Translations under genes and position numbers: made by a program
Part shown: positions 40,993 to 49,096 of the stretch, in pieces
Position numbering within the stretch: position 1 is the first letter of the stretch
How the letters are laid out: each line of letters opens with the position of its first letter
Notes under the pieces: model-generated
The model's database searches: none
What the model was told of the DNA's origin: nothing
The model's input: only the letters and a program-made list of their open reading frames with translations
Assembly: GCA_035606945.1 (NCBI GenBank)
Contig: DATNDR010000115.1
Span: 21,233-85,232 of the forward strand
Direction: 5' to 3'
Length of the DNA: 64,000 bases
DNA from: GCA-003244245 sp035606945
GTDB lineage: Bacteria > Actinomycetota > Actinomycetes > Mycobacteriales > Pseudonocardiaceae

Positions 40993-42221
40993 CCGACTCG
41001 GCCGGCTACGCGCATCTGTGGGGCACCGACGAGCTGGCCCGGGTGTTCGACGAGACCGCCCGGTTGCAGTGCTGGCTGGACATTCTCGTGGCGCTGGCCC
41101 GGGCACAGGCGCGACTGGACATCGTGCCGGCGCGGGCTGCTGAGGCGATCGCTGCCGAGGCCCGGGTGGAGGCGCTGGACCTGGATTACATCGCCGAGCA
41201 GACCCGGCTGACCTCTCATTCCACCCTCGGGCTGATCCGTGGCCTGCGGCGGGTGCTGCCCGAGCATGCTCGGGACCACCTCTATTTCCGCGCCACCGTG
41301 CAGGACCTCACCGACACCTGGTTCGGGGTGGTGATGCGCAATGTCGGTGCGCTGGTCTGGCGCGATCTGCGGGCCCTGGAGGCCGGCCTGCTGGACCTGG
41401 CCCGGACCCATCGGGACACCGCTCAGGTGGGGCGCACGCACGGCCAGCCCGGCGCGCCGATCACCTTCGGGTTCAAGGCGGCGTCATGGGCCGACGAAGT
41501 GCGCCGGCACCTGCAGCGGCTGCGCGAGGGGCGGTCGAGGTGGCCGGTCGGGCAGCTCGGCGGTGCGGTCGGCGTGCTGTCGCCGTTCGGGGCCGACGGG
41601 ATGGTGTTGCGGCGGTTGTTCTGCGCCGAAGTGGGACTGGCCGACCCGGGCATCTCCTGGCTCACCTCGCGGGACCGGCTCGCCGAGTTCGGCCACCTGC
41701 TGGCCATGGTGTGCGGGACGCTGGCCCGGATCGGCGGGGAGATCTACGAGCTGCAGCGCCCGGAGATCGGCGAGCTGGCCGAGCCCACCACGGCCGCCAC
41801 CGTCAGCAGCATCACCATGCCGCACAAGCGCAACCCGGAGGGCAGCGAGCACCTGGACACCCTGGCCCGGCTGGCCCGCGGTTCGGCCGCCGTGCTGACG
41901 GAAGGTCTGGTCCAGCTGCACGAGCGCGACGGCCGCGGCTGGAAGGCCGAATGGGTGGCGCTGCCCGAGGTGTGCCTGCTGACCGGTGCCGCGCTGCGCA
42001 TCGCGCGGGCGATCGTCGGCGGGTTGGAGGTGGACGCCGACGCGATGGCGGCCAACCTCGCCGACCTCGCGGCGACGCTGGTCGGGTGCGGGCAGGCCCG
42101 CGCCGAGGACGTCGACGGCTGGATTGGTGCGGCGCCGGTGGGCGCTGCCGGGGAGATGGTCGACGCGGTGCTGGCTCGCGCCGCGGCGGCCCGGGCTGCC
42201 GAGCCGGAGACCTGGCCGTGA
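40977..42221 (+). CDS. adenylosuccinate-lyase-like fumarase-superfamily enzyme
   Basis: A 414-aa lyase of the aspartase/fumarase superfamily, closest by eye to adenylosuccinate lyase or 3-carboxymuconate cycloisomerase. The His motif VGRTHGQPGAPITFG near residue 150 and the signature SSITMPHKRNPEGSEH near 278 are intact, so it should be active in elimination or addition across a C-C bond. An ordinary purB is not expected in such an operon, so the substrate is probably different. GTG 40977 overlaps the preceding gene, and the PLP enzyme start overlaps its stop (GTGA). Confidence 0.85.
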   Translation: MGTRLTDSAGYAHLWGTDELARVFDETARLQCWLDILVALARAQARLDIVPARAAEAIAAEARVEALDLDYIAEQTRLTSHSTLGLIRGLRRVLPEHARDHLYFRATVQDLTDTWFGVVMRNVGALVWRDLRALEAGLLDLARTHRDTAQVGRTHGQPGAPITFGFKAASWADEVRRHLQRLREGRSRWPVGQLGGAVGVLSPFGADGMVLRRLFCAEVGLADPGISWLTSRDRLAEFGHLLAMVCGTLARIGGEIYELQRPEIGELAEPTTAATVSSITMPHKRNPEGSEHLDTLARLARGSAAVLTEGLVQLHERDGRGWKAEWVALPEVCLLTGAALRIARAIVGGLEVDADAMAANLADLAATLVGCGQARAEDVDGWIGAAPVGAAGEMVDAVLARAAAARAAEPETWP

Positions 42222-43195
42222 CCCCGCCCCGGTTCCCGCTCGCGGTGCTGCCCACCCCGCTGGTGCAGGCGCCTCGTCTGGAGAAGGCGCTGGGCACCGG
42301 ACCGGTGCTGGTCAAGCGCGACGACCTGACGGGGTTCGCCGCCGGCGGGAACAAGACCCGAGCACTGGAGTACCTGCTGGGGCGGGCCGTGGCTGACCGA
42401 TGCGATGTGCTGGTGACCGGCGGTGGTGCCGGCTCGAACTTCTGCCCCGCCGCCGCGGTCGCGGCCCGTGCCGCCGGCCTGGACTGCGAGCTGATCGTGT
42501 GGGGGCAGGTACGCGGCTCGCCAAACCTGGCCATTGCTTCGGCCGCCGGCGCGTGCCTGCGGCCGGCCGGTGACGGCCCGCGTGAGGCCGTGGATACCGC
42601 AATCCAGGTGCGTGCCGGCCAGCTGGCCGCGGCCGGCCGGCGGCCGTTTCCGGTACCGCGCGGTGGATCCAACCCGCTGGGCGCGGTCGGGTTCGCGATC
42701 GCTGCCGCCGAGCTGGCTGCTCAGCTCGACCGCTATGCACTGACCGCGCCCGCGCCCGCGGTCGCCGCGCCGGCGCTGGTCGTGCTCGCCGTCGGCTCTG
42801 GAGGCAGCTGCGCCGGGCTGCTGGCGGCCGGGCCGCCGTGGCCGGTGCTGGGGGTGTCGGTCAGCCGTCCGCTGCCCGAGATCACCGGCAAGGTGCGCGA
42901 GCTGGCGCAGGCATGCGCTCGGCTGCTGGGCAACCCACCGCCCCGGTTTGAGCGTTGCGAGATCGTCGACGCCCGCGGGTTGGGCTTCGGCGTCGCCTCG
43001 CCCGCCGATCGGGATGTGGCCCGGCTTGCACTGCACACCGAGGGCCTGCTGCTGGACGACACCTACGGCGCCAAGGCGTTGGCGGTGCTCGCTGCGCGGG
43101 CCGGCGCCGCCGGCGGACCGGTGGTGTTCTGGCACACCGGCGGCTCGGTGCCGGCTATCGAAGCGCTGGAACGACGGACGCTAGGACGAAGATGA
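42218..43195 (+). CDS. ACC deaminase / D-cysteine desulfhydrase-like PLP enzyme
   Basis: A 325-aa fold-type II PLP enzyme. The PLP Lys is expected in FAAGGNKTRALEYLLG near residue 47. LVTGGGAGSNFCPAAAVAAR and the phosphate-binding VGSGGSCAGL follow, and LLDDTYGAKAL and WHTGGSVPA near the end are typical of D-cysteine desulfhydrase and ACC deaminase. The chemistry could be beta-elimination, deamination or racemisation of a small amino acid. It is coupled on both sides by GTGA and ATGA overlaps to the two lyases, so a joint pathway is likely. Confidence 0.85.
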   Translation: MTPPRFPLAVLPTPLVQAPRLEKALGTGPVLVKRDDLTGFAAGGNKTRALEYLLGRAVADRCDVLVTGGGAGSNFCPAAAVAARAAGLDCELIVWGQVRGSPNLAIASAAGACLRPAGDGPREAVDTAIQVRAGQLAAAGRRPFPVPRGGSNPLGAVGFAIAAAELAAQLDRYALTAPAPAVAAPALVVLAVGSGGSCAGLLAAGPPWPVLGVSVSRPLPEITGKVRELAQACARLLGNPPPRFERCEIVDARGLGFGVASPADRDVARLALHTEGLLLDDTYGAKALAVLAARAGAAGGPVVFWHTGGSVPAIEALERRTLGRR

Positions 43196-44691
43196 CCCGA
43201 CGCGAAGAAGGCCCACCGCAGACCGCGGCGGCACCTGAGCTGGTCGAATCCGGCTTCACGCTCGAGAACGCGGACGCTTCGTTCCTGCACCACGGGCTGA
43301 ACCTGGCCGACCTGGCGCACGTGCTCGATCTGGCCCGGCGCGGCATCGTGCCGGTGCCGGCCCAGCGCGAACTGCTGGCGCTACTGCTCGAGGTCTATGA
43401 CATCCCCGCCGAGCAGTTCCCCTACGACCCGTCCTACGGCGAGCCGTACAACTCCCGCGAGCACTACTTCGTCTCCCGCATCGGCGACGTCGCCGGGTGG
43501 CTGCACGCCGGGCGGCCGCGCCGGGAGGCAGCCCGCATCGCATTGCGGCTGCACCTGCGCTGCCAGCTCGTCGAGCTGGTTGGCGAGGCCGCTGCATTCG
43601 CTCGGGTGGTCGCCGACCGGGCCGGCGAGCACGCCGAGACCGTCATGCCCGACCAGACCTACCTGCAACAGGCCCAGCCCTCGACGTTCGGGCACTACCT
43701 GTTGTCGTTCGGGTACACCTGCGTGCGCGACGCCGGCCGGCTCCTCGACGAGCTGGACTGGGTCGACTGCAGTCCAGGTGGGGCCGGTTGCGTCAACGGC
43801 ACCCGGCTGCTGTCCGACCGCAGCTTCGTGGCGGACGCGCTGGGGTTCCGTGGCGTGATCGAGCACACCCGCGACGCGATGTGGCAGATCGACGGCCTGA
43901 TCCACCTGCTGGCCACCGCGGCCAGCCTGCTGTCCGGGTTCAGCAAGCTGGCCGAGGATCTGGAGATCTGGTCGAGCAGCGAGTTCGACTTCGTGGACCT
44001 GGCCGACGCCTACACCCGGGCCAGCGTGCTCATGCCGCAGAAGCGCAACCCATACTCGCTGGCCATCGTCCGGGGCGCCTCCGGGGTGGTCATCGGCCGG
44101 CTGACCGGGTTCCTCGCGGTGGCCAAAAGCCCGTCCGCCCGCAGTGACAACCTGATCTTCGCCTACGGCGAGGTGCCGCGGGCGCTGGACCTGTGCCTGC
44201 GAATCACCCGGTTGATCACCGGGGTGGTGCGCACCATGCGGGTCAATGCCGAGCGGATGGCTGACGAGCTGCGCGCCGGGTACACCCAGTCCACCGACCT
44301 CGCCGAGCATCTGGTGCAGGCCTGCGGGGTGGACTATCGCACCGCGTATGTCGTCGTCGGGCGCACCGTCCGAGCGGCCAGCCGGGCTGGTATCCCCGGT
44401 ATGAAGATCACCGGCAAGATGATCGACGAGGCTGCTCGGGAGTACACCGGCCATTCCTGGGGTCTGATCGGCGCGGAGCTGTCCGAGGTGCTCGACCCCT
44501 GGCAGATCGTGCTGTCCCGGCAAGCCCAAGGCGGTGCCGCGCCCGCGGCGGTGCGCCGCATGATCGCCAACCTGCGGGCTTCGGTCGACAACTTGGACGC
44601 CGCGGTGGGCGAGCGGGTCGCGGCCTACGACCGCGCCGAACGGGCGCTGCTGGACGCCGCCAGGGCCACTGCTGAGGAGGGTGGATCGTGA
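43192..44691 (+). CDS. argininosuccinate-lyase-like protein lacking the usual catalytic His
   Basis: A 499-aa member of the argininosuccinate lyase branch of the fumarase superfamily. SREHYFVSRIGDVAGWLHAG near residue 85 and the signature SVLMPQKRNPYSLA near 280 are present. The motif that is THLQRAQP in true argininosuccinate lyase reads QTYLQQAQPSTFGHYL here, with Tyr in the place of the catalytic His (checked in the DNA, ACC TAC CTG). The enzyme therefore probably acts on another substrate or by another mechanism. It is coupled to the PLP enzyme and to the DUF1116 gene. Confidence 0.83.
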   Translation: MTRREEGPPQTAAAPELVESGFTLENADASFLHHGLNLADLAHVLDLARRGIVPVPAQRELLALLLEVYDIPAEQFPYDPSYGEPYNSREHYFVSRIGDVAGWLHAGRPRREAARIALRLHLRCQLVELVGEAAAFARVVADRAGEHAETVMPDQTYLQQAQPSTFGHYLLSFGYTCVRDAGRLLDELDWVDCSPGGAGCVNGTRLLSDRSFVADALGFRGVIEHTRDAMWQIDGLIHLLATAASLLSGFSKLAEDLEIWSSSEFDFVDLADAYTRASVLMPQKRNPYSLAIVRGASGVVIGRLTGFLAVAKSPSARSDNLIFAYGEVPRALDLCLRITRLITGVVRTMRVNAERMADELRAGYTQSTDLAEHLVQACGVDYRTAYVVVGRTVRAASRAGIPGMKITGKMIDEAAREYTGHSWGLIGAELSEVLDPWQIVLSRQAQGGAAPAAVRRMIANLRASVDNLDAAVGERVAAYDRAERALLDAARATAEEGGS

Positions 44692-46085
44692 GCGCGCTAC
44701 CAGAGCAAGTCAGTGTGGTCAACGTCGGATTACCGATGTTCGCCGAGGCTCTTCGCGCCCAGGGGGTGGCGGTGCAGCAGGTCGACTGGCGCATTCCCGC
44801 CGGCGGTGATCTGGCCACGGTGTCCCTGTTGAGCCGGCTCTACGGCGACCAGGCGTCCACCGTGGAGGCGGCCAATGCCGAGGTGGTACGGCGGCTGGAC
44901 TCCGGTCAGCCGCAGCTCGTCGAGGTGTCCACGGTGGCGCAGGCCGTGCCCGGGATCGCCGGCCGCACCCTGCTGCATTGCGGGCCCGCGATCGGCTTCG
45001 GGCAGGTGTGCGACCCGCTGCGTCGCTCGATGCGCGCCGCGGTGGTCGCCGAGGGCTGGGCGTCCGATGTCGAGGAGGCACAACGGTTGCTGGCCGGCGG
45101 TGACGTGGCGCTGCAGCCCGCCAACTTCCACCAGGCCGTGGTGCCGATGGCCAGCGCGATCGGCCCATCGGCCCCGGTCCTCGTGGTGGCCGATGAGCAG
45201 GGCGGTACCCGGTCCTACGCGCCGGTCAGCCAGGGACCCGGCGAGGTGGCCTGGTTCGGCCGCGACACCGACGCGGCGATCGAGCGGCTGCGTTTCCTGC
45301 GTGATGTGGCCGGCCCGGCGTTGCGCCGGATTGTGGGATCGGCCGGTCCGCTGGACATTCTCAGCCTGGCCGCCCAGGGCGTATCGATGGGCGACGACCT
45401 GCACATGCGCACCCAGGCAGCGACCAACCTGCTGGTGCGGACCTGGCTGCCGCAGCTCGCCGAGCTGCCTGGGCGCCAGCGTGGCCCGATGGCCCGGTTC
45501 CTGGCCGGCAACCACCTGTTCTTCTTGACGCTCGCGATGGCCGCGGCCAAGGCGCTCACCCTGTGGGCCGAGCAGGTGAGCGATTCGAGCATCGTCACGT
45601 CCATGTCCCGCAACGGCACCACATTCGGGATCAAACTCGCCGGCTCGGGCGACTGGCACATCACCGAGGCGCCGCCGATCACCGATGCGCTGTACTACTC
45701 CGGCTACGGGCCCGACGACGCCGCCCCGGACATCGGCGACTCCGCGGTGCTGGAGCTGGTCGGGCTGGGTGGCCCAGCGGCCGCCGGTTCGCCGGCGGTG
45801 GCGGCGTTCCTCGGCGGCTCGATGGCTGACGCGCGGCGGACCACCGAGGCATTCCGGCGAATCTGCGCCGGCACCAGCAGCCGCTTCAAGCTGCCGCCGC
45901 TGGACTTCACCGGCACCCCGATCGGCGTGGACGTGCGCCGGGTGGTGGAGCTGGGAATCACCCCGCAGATCACCACCGGCATCCTGCACTCGTCCTCGGG
46001 TGCCGGGCAGATCGGTGCCGGGGTGGCCACCGCCCCCCTGGAGTGCTTCACCGCCGCCCTCACCGCCCTGGCCACCCGCCGGTAG
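44688..46085 (+). CDS. DUF1116 family protein (YlbE/AllG-like carbamoyltransferase subunit)
   Basis: A 465-aa DUF1116 protein. VNVGLPMFAEALRAQGVAV at the start, TLLHCGPAI, HMRTQAATNLLVRTWLP, MARFLAGNHLFFLTLAMAAA and VTSMSRNGTTFGIKLAGSG are typical. In E. coli, the DUF1116 protein AllG (YlbE) is one of three subunits of oxamate carbamoyltransferase with AllF (FdrA) and AllH. An FdrA gene and a carbamate kinase lie about 6-8 kb away on the other strand; no AllH-like (DUF2877) gene is recognised. It is the last gene of the lyase operon. Confidence 0.88.
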   Translation: MSALPEQVSVVNVGLPMFAEALRAQGVAVQQVDWRIPAGGDLATVSLLSRLYGDQASTVEAANAEVVRRLDSGQPQLVEVSTVAQAVPGIAGRTLLHCGPAIGFGQVCDPLRRSMRAAVVAEGWASDVEEAQRLLAGGDVALQPANFHQAVVPMASAIGPSAPVLVVADEQGGTRSYAPVSQGPGEVAWFGRDTDAAIERLRFLRDVAGPALRRIVGSAGPLDILSLAAQGVSMGDDLHMRTQAATNLLVRTWLPQLAELPGRQRGPMARFLAGNHLFFLTLAMAAAKALTLWAEQVSDSSIVTSMSRNGTTFGIKLAGSGDWHITEAPPITDALYYSGYGPDDAAPDIGDSAVLELVGLGGPAAAGSPAVAAFLGGSMADARRTTEAFRRICAGTSSRFKLPPLDFTGTPIGVDVRRVVELGITPQITTGILHSSSGAGQIGAGVATAPLECFTAALTALATRR

Positions 46086-46141
46086 CGGGTCCCACCCGGG
46101 GCCTCTAGGGATGCTGGTGCCACCTTTTCGGACCGAGCGCG

Positions 46142-46759
46142 CTAGGGGACGCGTAACGAGTAGCGCACCACCCGTGCCGGCCCTCGCCCGGGATTGGACC
46201 AGCGGTAGCGGTGATCCGTGGGGTACTGCAGTGCGTCTCCCTGGCCCAGCGTGTACCGCTCGCCGGCAATCTCGACGGCCAGCGTGCCGTCGAGCACGAG
46301 TAGCAGCTCCTCCCCGTGACGAGGCGCGACGTCGGCACCGAATTCGGCACCCGGCGCCAGTGTGGCCACCTCGCCGGCGGTCCGGAAACGCTCCGGTGTC
46401 CCGCCGATGGCGGCCAGTTCCACGCCGGCAGCAGGCGGGGAAAGCATCGGGCGCTCACCGGCCGGAGTGTGCGCGGCCACCTGCTGCTGACCGGGCTGGC
46501 CGTCCACGAAATGCCCGATCGGGCGGCCCAGCGCGGCGGCCAGTTTGAGCAACGTGGTGATCGTCGGGACCATGTCGTTGCGCTCGACTTTGTGAATCGC
46601 GGCGGCGGACACGCCGGCCCGGCCGGCCAGCTGCTGCAGCGACAGCCCTAGCTGCTGGCGCAGCTCGCGCACCTTGGGGCCGATGGCCCCGACGATGGGT
46701 TCCCACTCAGGCGCGGCACTGGCGCCGTCGCTCGCGCCGGTCGCCGCCGACCTCGCCAT
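46142..46759 (-). CDS. XRE-cupin transcriptional regulator
   Basis: A 205-aa regulator with an N-terminal XRE helix-turn-helix (KVRELRQQLGLSLQQLAGRA, GVSAAAIHKVERNDMVPT) and a C-terminal cupin domain (GEELLLVLDGTLAVEIAGER, DALQYPTDHRYRW) that probably binds a small effector. ATG 46759 has GGAG upstream. It is divergent from the FAD oxidoreductase operon, and a strong promoter with an inverted repeat lies between them. It is the best candidate for the local regulator of the nitrile hydratase operon. Confidence 0.9.
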   Translation of the reverse strand: MARSAATGASDGASAAPEWEPIVGAIGPKVRELRQQLGLSLQQLAGRAGVSAAAIHKVERNDMVPTITTLLKLAAALGRPIGHFVDGQPGQQQVAAHTPAGERPMLSPPAAGVELAAIGGTPERFRTAGEVATLAPGAEFGADVAPRHGEELLLVLDGTLAVEIAGERYTLGQGDALQYPTDHRYRWSNPGRGPARVVRYSLRVP

Positions 46760-46770
46760 GGGTGATCTCC

Positions 46771-46807
46771 TTGACAGTAACATTGCGTTCAGTATGATAA
46801 ATGAACG
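46771..46807 (+). promoter_or_regulatory. sigma70-type promoter with operator, nitrile hydratase operon
   Basis: TTGACA (46771-46776), 16 bases, then TATGAT (46793-46798) form a near-consensus promoter reading toward the FAD oxidoreductase gene, about 80 bases upstream of its GTG. A perfect inverted repeat CGTTCA (46786-46791) N10 TGAACG (46802-46807) covers the -10 box. A second palindrome, GATAAATG/CACTTATC (46796-46816), overlaps it. This is the expected layout for repression by the divergent XRE-cupin protein. Confidence 0.7.
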
Positions 46808-46883
46808 TCACTTATCGTGTACACTAGGCCGCTTGGGCGAGCCTCATCGTAAACGCCGGGAGAGCCCGAAGAAGGGTTATTTA

Positions 46884-48239
46884 GTGCCGCGCAGGACGGT
46901 GATCATTGGCGGCGGCGCCGCTGGCCTGGGTGCTGCCGGCGGTGTGAAGGCGGCCGATCCGGGTTCCGACGTCGTCGTCTACACCGAGTACGAGGACGTC
47001 GCCTACAGCCCGTGCGGCATCCCCTACGTGCACGGCAAGGAGATCCCGGACTTCGACCGGCTGTTTTTGGCCAGCAAGCAGGCCTATGTCGATGCCGGGA
47101 TCGATGTGCACTACAACACCGTGGTCACCGCGCTGGATCCGGTGCTCAAACTGGTCACGGTGGCCGGTGAGGGTGAGGTCCGCTACGACACCCTGGTGGT
47201 GGCCACCGGCTTCAACTACGCCGATCCCGGGGTGCCCGGTGGCGATCTGGAAGGCCTGTACTACGTCAAGAACATCCGCGAGGCCATCGAGTGGGACAAG
47301 ATCCTCGACTCGGTGCGCAAGGCGGTTGTAGTCGAGGCCTCGCCGCTCGGCGTGGAGATGGTCACCGCGCTGGCCCACCGCGACATCGAGACGCACCTGG
47401 TCGATCCCCATCCATGGCCGCTGGCCGAGATGGTGGACCCGGACATCATGGCGCCTGTCGAGCAGTCGTGGGACGAACTCGGCGTCGTGACGCACTACAA
47501 CACCACGCTCAAGGCGTTCCTGGGTGACCACGAGGGTCATGTGCGCGGGGTGCAGACCTCCGACGGTGAGCTGGCGGCCGACATCGTCGTGGTGTGCACC
47601 CACAAGGAGCCGAACAACGCGCTTGCGGCGAAGGCCGGCCTGAAGCTCGGCTCGACCGGCGGCGTGATCGTCGACGCGCGTATGTCCACCTCGGCACCGG
47701 ACGTGTTCGCCGCCGGCGACTGCGCCGAGATCCCGCACGGTCTGACCCGGGTCCCGCTGCAGGGGCTGACCGGCAGCCACGCCTACGCCCAGGGCAAGGT
47801 CGCCGGCGCCAACGCCGGGGGCGGCAACCGGGCCTACCGTGCGGTGTACGTGCCGTGGGGCACGCCGGCGGGCAAGTGGGTGATCGGCGGGGCGTCATTC
47901 GGCGAGACCACGGCCACCGCGCTGGGCATCCCGTACGTGGTGGGAGCCGCCCAGGGCATCTCGCGGGCGCGCTACTACCCGGGAGTCAAGCCGGTCAAGG
48001 TCAAGCTGCTCGCCGAGCCGGGCGGCTTGCGGTTGATCGGTGCCCAGATGGTCGGCCAGGAGGGCATCAAGGAGCGGGCCGACTTCCTCGCCATGGCGGT
48101 GAAGTTCGGCTTCACCTTCCATGACCTCGCGACGATGGAGAACGTCTATTCACCGGCGATCGGGGCGCTCAACGAGCCCATCGTGCTGGCCGCCCAGAAC
48201 GGTCTCGACGCACTCAAAAAGCCCATGAAGAAGCAGTGA
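46884..48239 (+). CDS. FAD-dependent CoA-disulfide-reductase-like oxidoreductase with degenerate NAD motif
   Basis: A 451-aa protein of the pyridine nucleotide-disulfide oxidoreductase family. The FAD motif VIIGGGAAGLGAAGG is at residues 6-20. The redox Cys of CoA-disulfide reductase/NADH oxidase is present in YSPCGIPYVHGKEI near 43, and the second FAD motif in SAPDVFAAGDCAEIPHG near 275. The NAD(P)H-binding GxGxxG is replaced by VVVEASPLGVEM near 150 (DNA checked), so it may not use NADH in the usual way. GTG 46884 has AAGAAGGG upstream. First gene of the nitrile hydratase operon. Confidence 0.87.
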   Translation: MPRRTVIIGGGAAGLGAAGGVKAADPGSDVVVYTEYEDVAYSPCGIPYVHGKEIPDFDRLFLASKQAYVDAGIDVHYNTVVTALDPVLKLVTVAGEGEVRYDTLVVATGFNYADPGVPGGDLEGLYYVKNIREAIEWDKILDSVRKAVVVEASPLGVEMVTALAHRDIETHLVDPHPWPLAEMVDPDIMAPVEQSWDELGVVTHYNTTLKAFLGDHEGHVRGVQTSDGELAADIVVVCTHKEPNNALAAKAGLKLGSTGGVIVDARMSTSAPDVFAAGDCAEIPHGLTRVPLQGLTGSHAYAQGKVAGANAGGGNRAYRAVYVPWGTPAGKWVIGGASFGETTATALGIPYVVGAAQGISRARYYPGVKPVKVKLLAEPGGLRLIGAQMVGQEGIKERADFLAMAVKFGFTFHDLATMENVYSPAIGALNEPIVLAAQNGLDALKKPMKKQ

Positions 48240-48240
48240 G

Positions 48241-48498
48241 ATGTCGTTTTTCCGGTGGGTACGTCGAAACTCCGAGCATTACCTGATGATCGCAGCGCAC
48301 GAGCAGGTCGCGCGGCGCCACGGGGTGCGGACCCCGCGCCCGCCGCGCGGCCTGGCGGAGCTGTTCTGGCTGCGACTGTTCGTCCCCACTTACCGGGCGC
48401 TGCCGTGGCCGGTACGGCACCGGATCATGCAGTCGATGCCGGGCAGTCACCGCCAGCAGTGGGCGGCGCCTCCCCGGCCACGCAATCCCGCGGTGTGA
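48241..48498 (+). CDS. small basic protein of unknown function (85 aa)
   Basis: An 85-aa protein starting one base after the FAD oxidoreductase stop. It is Arg- and Trp-rich (MSFFRWVRRNSEHYLMIAAH, ARRHGVRTPRPPRG, LRLFVPTYRALPWPVRHRIM) without a membrane segment or Cys. I do not recognise it. Its tight position between the oxidoreductase and the MSMEG_0572-family gene shows it is expressed in the same operon. Confidence 0.6.
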   Translation: MSFFRWVRRNSEHYLMIAAHEQVARRHGVRTPRPPRGLAELFWLRLFVPTYRALPWPVRHRIMQSMPGSHRQQWAAPPRPRNPAV

Positions 48499-48547
48499 TC
48501 GCGAGATCCGCCCGAGCAACCAACCCAACACGAAAGGAAGTCTGACG

Positions 48548-49033
48548 GTGGCACAGATCGTGGGCGAGAGGGTTCAAAAGGGCGACGCGATCGTCGACTA
48601 CGAGGACAAGGTCTTCGAGGACATCCAGGCTGAGCCGGGCGAGAAGGCATACATCCTCATGCACACCGTGCCGTTCGAGGGCTCGGTCGGCTTGGTCAAC
48701 ATGCTGACGGCGACCCGGATCAACCGTAAGGGGTTCGACACCCACCTGGTGCTCTACGGCCCGGGCTCACTGATGGCCTCGGCTGCCCGTGGTTACCCCA
48801 AGGTCGGCGACGAGGCGTTTCCCGGCGCGCTGGCCTACAACAAGCAGTTGCAGACGTTCATGAACGAGGGCGGCCACGTCTACGCCTGTCGCTTCTCCGC
48901 AGCCATGCTCTACGGCATGCGCGAGATCGACATGATGGAGGGTGTGAAGCCCATCAACCCGCTCGACGTGCTGGACTCGGTGCTGACCGCCCGTCGGCAG
49001 AACGCACTGATCATGCAGACCTGGACGGTCTGA
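48548..49033 (+). CDS. MSMEG_0572/Sll0783-family nitrogen starvation response protein
   Basis: A 161-aa DsrE-like-fold protein of the family named after MSMEG_0572 and Sll0783. Sll0783 of Synechocystis is strongly induced in nitrogen starvation and affects polyhydroxybutyrate accumulation. VGLVNMLTATRINRKGFDTH near residue 45, MNEGGHVYACRFSAAMLYG near 105 and an acidic MREIDMMEGVKPINPLDVLD after it are typical. Start GTG 48548 with AAAGGAAG upstream. In Nit1 clusters this gene normally stands beside a nitrilase; here nitrile hydratase subunits follow. Confidence 0.9.
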   Translation: MAQIVGERVQKGDAIVDYEDKVFEDIQAEPGEKAYILMHTVPFEGSVGLVNMLTATRINRKGFDTHLVLYGPGSLMASAARGYPKVGDEAFPGALAYNKQLQTFMNEGGHVYACRFSAAMLYGMREIDMMEGVKPINPLDVLDSVLTARRQNALIMQTWTV

Positions 49034-49096
49034 ACCCGGTGAGTGCGGAGCAGCGGGCGAGGCTGCTCCGCACTCAGCAGCAGCGGAGGTGCACTG

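Noticed and set aside
41744..43135. Long minus-strand ORF opposite the lyase and PLP genes
   Set aside because: Composition typical of antisense shadow; the plus strand has overlapping genes with catalytic motifs.
40977..44691. Housekeeping purB and argH
   Set aside because: Operon context with DUF1116 and a PLP enzyme, and the missing catalytic His in the second lyase, argue against the primary purine and arginine roles.
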